Positions 13,856-15,663 of a stretch of 15,663 nt of DNA are shown here, one piece after another (position 1 is the stretch's first letter; each line of letters starts with the position of its first letter). The DNA lies in the NCBI GenBank assembly GCA_031268125.1, contig JAIRXT010000012.1:1-15663 (forward strand), written 5' to 3'. The notes under the pieces are model-generated. The model was not told where the DNA came from. It saw only the letters and a program-made list of their open reading frames with translations, and ran no database searches. A program made the translations under genes and the position numbers. The stretch comes from Treponema sp. (lineage in GTDB: Bacteria > Spirochaetota > Spirochaetia > Treponematales > Breznakiellaceae).

Positions 13856-14392
13856 TTACGGCCCGCCGGCCGGGCTGTTAAAGAGGACCATTGAAAAATA
13901 GGTAACCGTATTGGGGCCGTTGTTGTACCTGATACCCGCGGCCCGGCTGAGATCGGTAACGTTGATGCCCGCCGATTCTATTGAAGAGTAAAGTTTTTCG
14001 GGAAAACGGCAGGGTTCCGGGTACGCGCAGGGCTTACAGACTCCGCAGCCCCCGGCCCCGTAGACCGGATTAGTCCTGCCGACCACATCATGAATACTCC
14101 GGGTGGTATCGTCGTGGATATTCTTTGCCTTTTCCATCCCTTCAAAATCGAAAGAATCTTCAAGATCAAATTTGGTGGTGAACACAAAGGCGTTTTGGTA
14201 AGCGCATATTCTGCGTTTTTGATCTTCCATAGTTCCGCTGGCGGGGGGGCAGGACCAGGACCGGTTATAATTCCCGCAGAGATTTGCCTCGCAGGATTTG
14301 TACAGCGCCTCCACAAAATTGAGGGCTGATGTAGGGATAACGGCATACTCGAATGCCCGCCCTCCAAGGGCCTGTACAAGAATCTCTTTCAT
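13856..14392 (-). CDS. DUF2284 Cys-rich metal-binding protein
   Basis: 178 aa from ATG 14392; a longer reading from 14446 would begin inside the -35 box. The protein has eight cysteines: Cys34, Cys39 and Cys48 in the N-terminal half (LCGNYNRSWSCPPASG), Cys63, and a ferredoxin-like cluster GGCGVCKPCAYPEPC (Cys116, 119, 122, 128). This pattern matches the DUF2284 family of predicted metal or iron-sulfur proteins. Its biochemical function is not established to my knowledge. It has no membrane segment or signal peptide, so it is cytoplasmic. It lies upstream of the corrinoid-protein gene on the same strand with no terminator in the 103-bp gap, so the two may share a message. An electron-transfer or cofactor-handling role for the methyltransferase system is a guess from context. 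Confidence 0.82.
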   Translation of the reverse strand: MKEILVQALGGRAFEYAVIPTSALNFVEALYKSCEANLCGNYNRSWSCPPASGTMEDQKRRICAYQNAFVFTTKFDLEDSFDFEGMEKAKNIHDDTTRSIHDVVGRTNPVYGAGGCGVCKPCAYPEPCRFPEKLYSSIESAGINVTDLSRAAGIRYNNGPNTVTYFSMVLFNSPAGGP

Positions 14393-14417
14393 GTCCCCAT
14401 CCTGTCCATAGGGATAA

Positions 14418-14446
14418 ACTCTAGCGGGGAGCAAAAAAAATGTCAA
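14418..14446 (-). promoter_or_regulatory. Predicted promoter of the DUF2284-mtaC unit
   Basis: On the minus strand, perfect TTGACA (14446-14441), 17-bp spacer with eight T, TAGAGT (14423-14418). Transcription would start near 14411, about 19 nt before ATG 14392. Confidence 0.6.
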
Positions 14447-14463
14447 GACACGGCTAAAGACTT

Positions 14464-14531
14464 CCAGCCGACAGGGAAGCTGATAAATTTTTTACGGCTC
14501 TTTTCGGATTTGGAATTTTGAATTCGGAATT
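14464..14531 (+). repeat. Dispersed intergenic repeat, copy C (partial)
   Basis: It matches copy A from 342 to 408, with 44 of 45 bases identical over the last part (14487-14531). It lacks the left block present in copies A and B. Immediately to its right, 14534-14550 is a near-perfect copy of one arm of the hairpin found at 6426-6442, as if two repeat pieces have been joined. Confidence 0.7.
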
Positions 14532-14684
14532 GCTGTTATTGAACAACTCTAATGCTCAATGCCTTTCCAGCGCCGCACCGCCTTGCGGGTGCGTTCCGCG
14601 GGCTTACCGTCTGTGTCGGCAAGGATTGTTACCTGCTTTAAGGAAACATGTCCGTCTATCATGGACAAACACTTGCTGTAGTTT
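14466..14684. other. Gene-free spacer between DUF2284 and PAP2 genes
   Basis: Apart from repeat copy C and the hairpin-arm copy (14534-14550), it holds an imperfect GC-rich hairpin around 14573-14595 (CCGCACCGC / GCGGGTGCG) and a short TGTCC/GGACA pair (about 14649-14666). The latter could be a weak terminator for the PAP2 gene. No gene was found. Confidence 0.45.
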
Positions 14685-15527
14685 TTATATTTGTATGGTA
14701 ATTCCTAATTCACGAGGACTAAAATACAATGATATATTGTTTCTTTTATTCCCTTTCTCCAATATTTGACTAAAGCTTTCCCCTACGGTTTTACCGACCG
14801 CATATCCTATTAATGCCCCGGCTATTGCTTCTGACGCCCAATGTACATCCAGGGTAACTTCGAAACCAATAAGCGCGGCATAAGCGTATACACTTATTTT
14901 TAGCAATACATTATCTTTATATATTTCTGATATTGTTGCCGCCGCGGCAAATGCATTGGCCGTATGCCCGCTCGGCCATCCGCCGACAAAATTATTATTA
15001 AACCAGTTAAATTCCCCGCTAAAATCATCAGATTCTGAATTTCTTGTATGATCAAGTTCTGTAACAATTCCCGGTAAAACCCTGCCCGTGATCATTTTTA
15101 ACGGTGTTTGTATTGATAATGTTAATATAAGTGATTGTACCAGTGCTAAACCGGTTATTTGTAATTTTTCATTTTTTGTAAACCTGCCTATAGCATAAGT
15201 CATAACCGGCGCTATGGCAGGAACAATATATCCAATGTATAATCCGGGACGTCCAATGTTTGACAGATGCGTATTATCATATACGATATTTCTCCACTTC
15301 CAATCGGTTCCTGTCTCTATAAATGCCCATGTTTCCAGGCCGGCGGCAGCAAGATTTAGTCCGTAATTATATACAACGGAATTTAACGCGTTCCGGCCAA
15401 TATTATGAAATACCAATCCAATCGGGGGGGGGGGGGGGGGGGTAATATCGTCAAATTCATATTTTTCAGCATATTGCCCAAAAAATAAAAAGCAAAACAA
15501 AAAAATGCAGATAATATTCTTTTTCAT
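14685..15527 (-). CDS. PAP2-family phosphatase-like exported/membrane protein, phase-variable candidate
   Basis: 280 aa from ATG 15527, with GGGGGA 4-5 nt upstream. Residues 1-about 20 are a signal peptide or anchor (MKKN, then a Phe/Leu/Ile core). A six-proline run follows at 30-35, encoded by a 19-base homopolymer. The PAP2 core includes KMITGR (144-149), PSGH with the catalytic-type His188 (185-188), and HWASEAIAGALIG with His229. The family consensus KxxxxxxRP, PSGH, SRxxxxxHxxxD is only partly kept: the motif 1 Arg is Leu151, the motif 3 Arg is replaced (FEVTLDVH) and the final Asp is Glu233. It may act on lipid phosphates at the envelope, or may have lost catalysis. The gene is clearly more AT-rich than the rest of the window, suggesting a separate origin. 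A 40-codon leader ORF overlaps its start. Confidence 0.8.
   Translation of the reverse strand: MKKNIICIFLFCFLFFGQYAEKYEFDDITPPPPPPIGLVFHNIGRNALNSVVYNYGLNLAAAGLETWAFIETGTDWKWRNIVYDNTHLSNIGRPGLYIGYIVPAIAPVMTYAIGRFTKNEKLQITGLALVQSLILTLSIQTPLKMITGRVLPGIVTELDHTRNSESDDFSGEFNWFNNNFVGGWPSGHTANAFAAAATISEIYKDNVLLKISVYAYAALIGFEVTLDVHWASEAIAGALIGYAVGKTVGESFSQILEKGNKRNNISLYFSPRELGITIQI
15424..15442 (-). repeat. Homopolymeric G19/C19 tract inside the PAP2 gene
   Basis: Nineteen consecutive G on the plus strand (C in the gene), encoding most of a six-proline run just after the signal peptide. At this length the gene is in frame. Loss or gain of one or two bases by slippage would shift the frame early and switch the protein off, the hallmark of a contingency locus. 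The exact length in any one read or assembly is uncertain. Confidence 0.85.
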
Positions 15528-15588
15528 GTTTTCCCCCGTAATTTATAATTTTTGCCGATTTTTTTAATATTTTTTTTGGCAAGGACAT
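15466..15588 (-). CDS. Small leader ORF overlapping the PAP2 start
   Basis: 40 codons from ATG 15588 to TGA 15466-15468, in a different frame from the PAP2 gene and overlapping its first 20 codons. It has the best ribosome site in this area: GGAGG with 5 nt spacing. The predicted peptide starts MSLPKKILKKSAKIINYGGK (Lys-rich) and ends in a hydrophobic stretch that comes from the other frame of the PAP2 signal-peptide codons. It resembles no family I know. It could be a translational leader controlling PAP2, or a chance frame; the strong Shine-Dalgarno is the only support. Confidence 0.35.
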   Translation of the reverse strand: MSLPKKILKKSAKIINYGGKHEKEYYLHFFVLLFIFWAIC

Positions 15589-15663
15589 AACAACCTCCAG
15601 TATTTTACAATGGCCGTTATTTTTAATAAGGCTAAATTTGACTCGTATCGTGTACCCGGAGCC

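Overview
The window looks like part of a spirochaete chromosome, most plausibly a gut-associated Treponema-type bacterium. This is inferred from moderately high G+C in most genes, a periplasmic binding protein whose mature end begins AGRSES, an acetogen-style corrinoid methyltransferase set, and a poly-G tract of the kind treponemes use for phase variation. The species cannot be named from sequence alone.

Layout. (1) 1-489 has no convincing gene; it holds a 16-bp inverted repeat and the first copy of a dispersed repeat that ends in a promoter. (2) 490-1728 (+) is a URO-D-superfamily protein of the corrinoid methyltransferase type. (3) 1837-4965 (-) is a cassette of ADP-dependent sugar kinase, class II aldolase and DeoR-type repressor. 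It is divergent from (4) 5139-8355 (+), a carbohydrate ABC importer (binding protein and two permeases, no ATPase gene here). Both divergent units have clear sigma-70 type promoters with 46 AT-rich bp between their -35 boxes. (5) 8356-8811 is gene-free and holds the second dispersed repeat and promoters. (6) 8812-13063 (+) carries a PocR-domain AraC regulator, methanol:corrinoid methyltransferase (MtaB) and a RamA-like corrinoid activator. (7) 13108-14392 (-) carries the corrinoid protein (MtaC-like) and a Cys-rich DUF2284 protein, convergent with (6). (8) 14466-15588 (-) is an AT-rich PAP2-family membrane or exported protein containing a 19-base G/C homopolymer, preceded by a small overlapping leader ORF.

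How it fits together. MtaB would move the methyl group of methanol (or a related methylated compound) to the cobalamin of MtaC. RamA would reduce inactive Co(II) back to Co(I), and the URO-D protein at the left end could pass the methyl group onward, in an acetogen probably to tetrahydrofolate. The PocR/AraC protein is the likely activator: two identical 11-bp sites exactly 21 bp apart sit just upstream of the mtaB -10 box. The middle cassette looks like uptake of a sugar followed by ADP-dependent phosphorylation of a sugar phosphate and aldol cleavage to trioses, under DeoR control.

The most notable items are the phased direct repeat before mtaB, the G19 tract in the PAP2 gene, the bacterial ADP-kinase/aldolase cassette with an apparently leaderless kinase message, and a three-copy dispersed repeat at the borders of the methyl-transfer genes.
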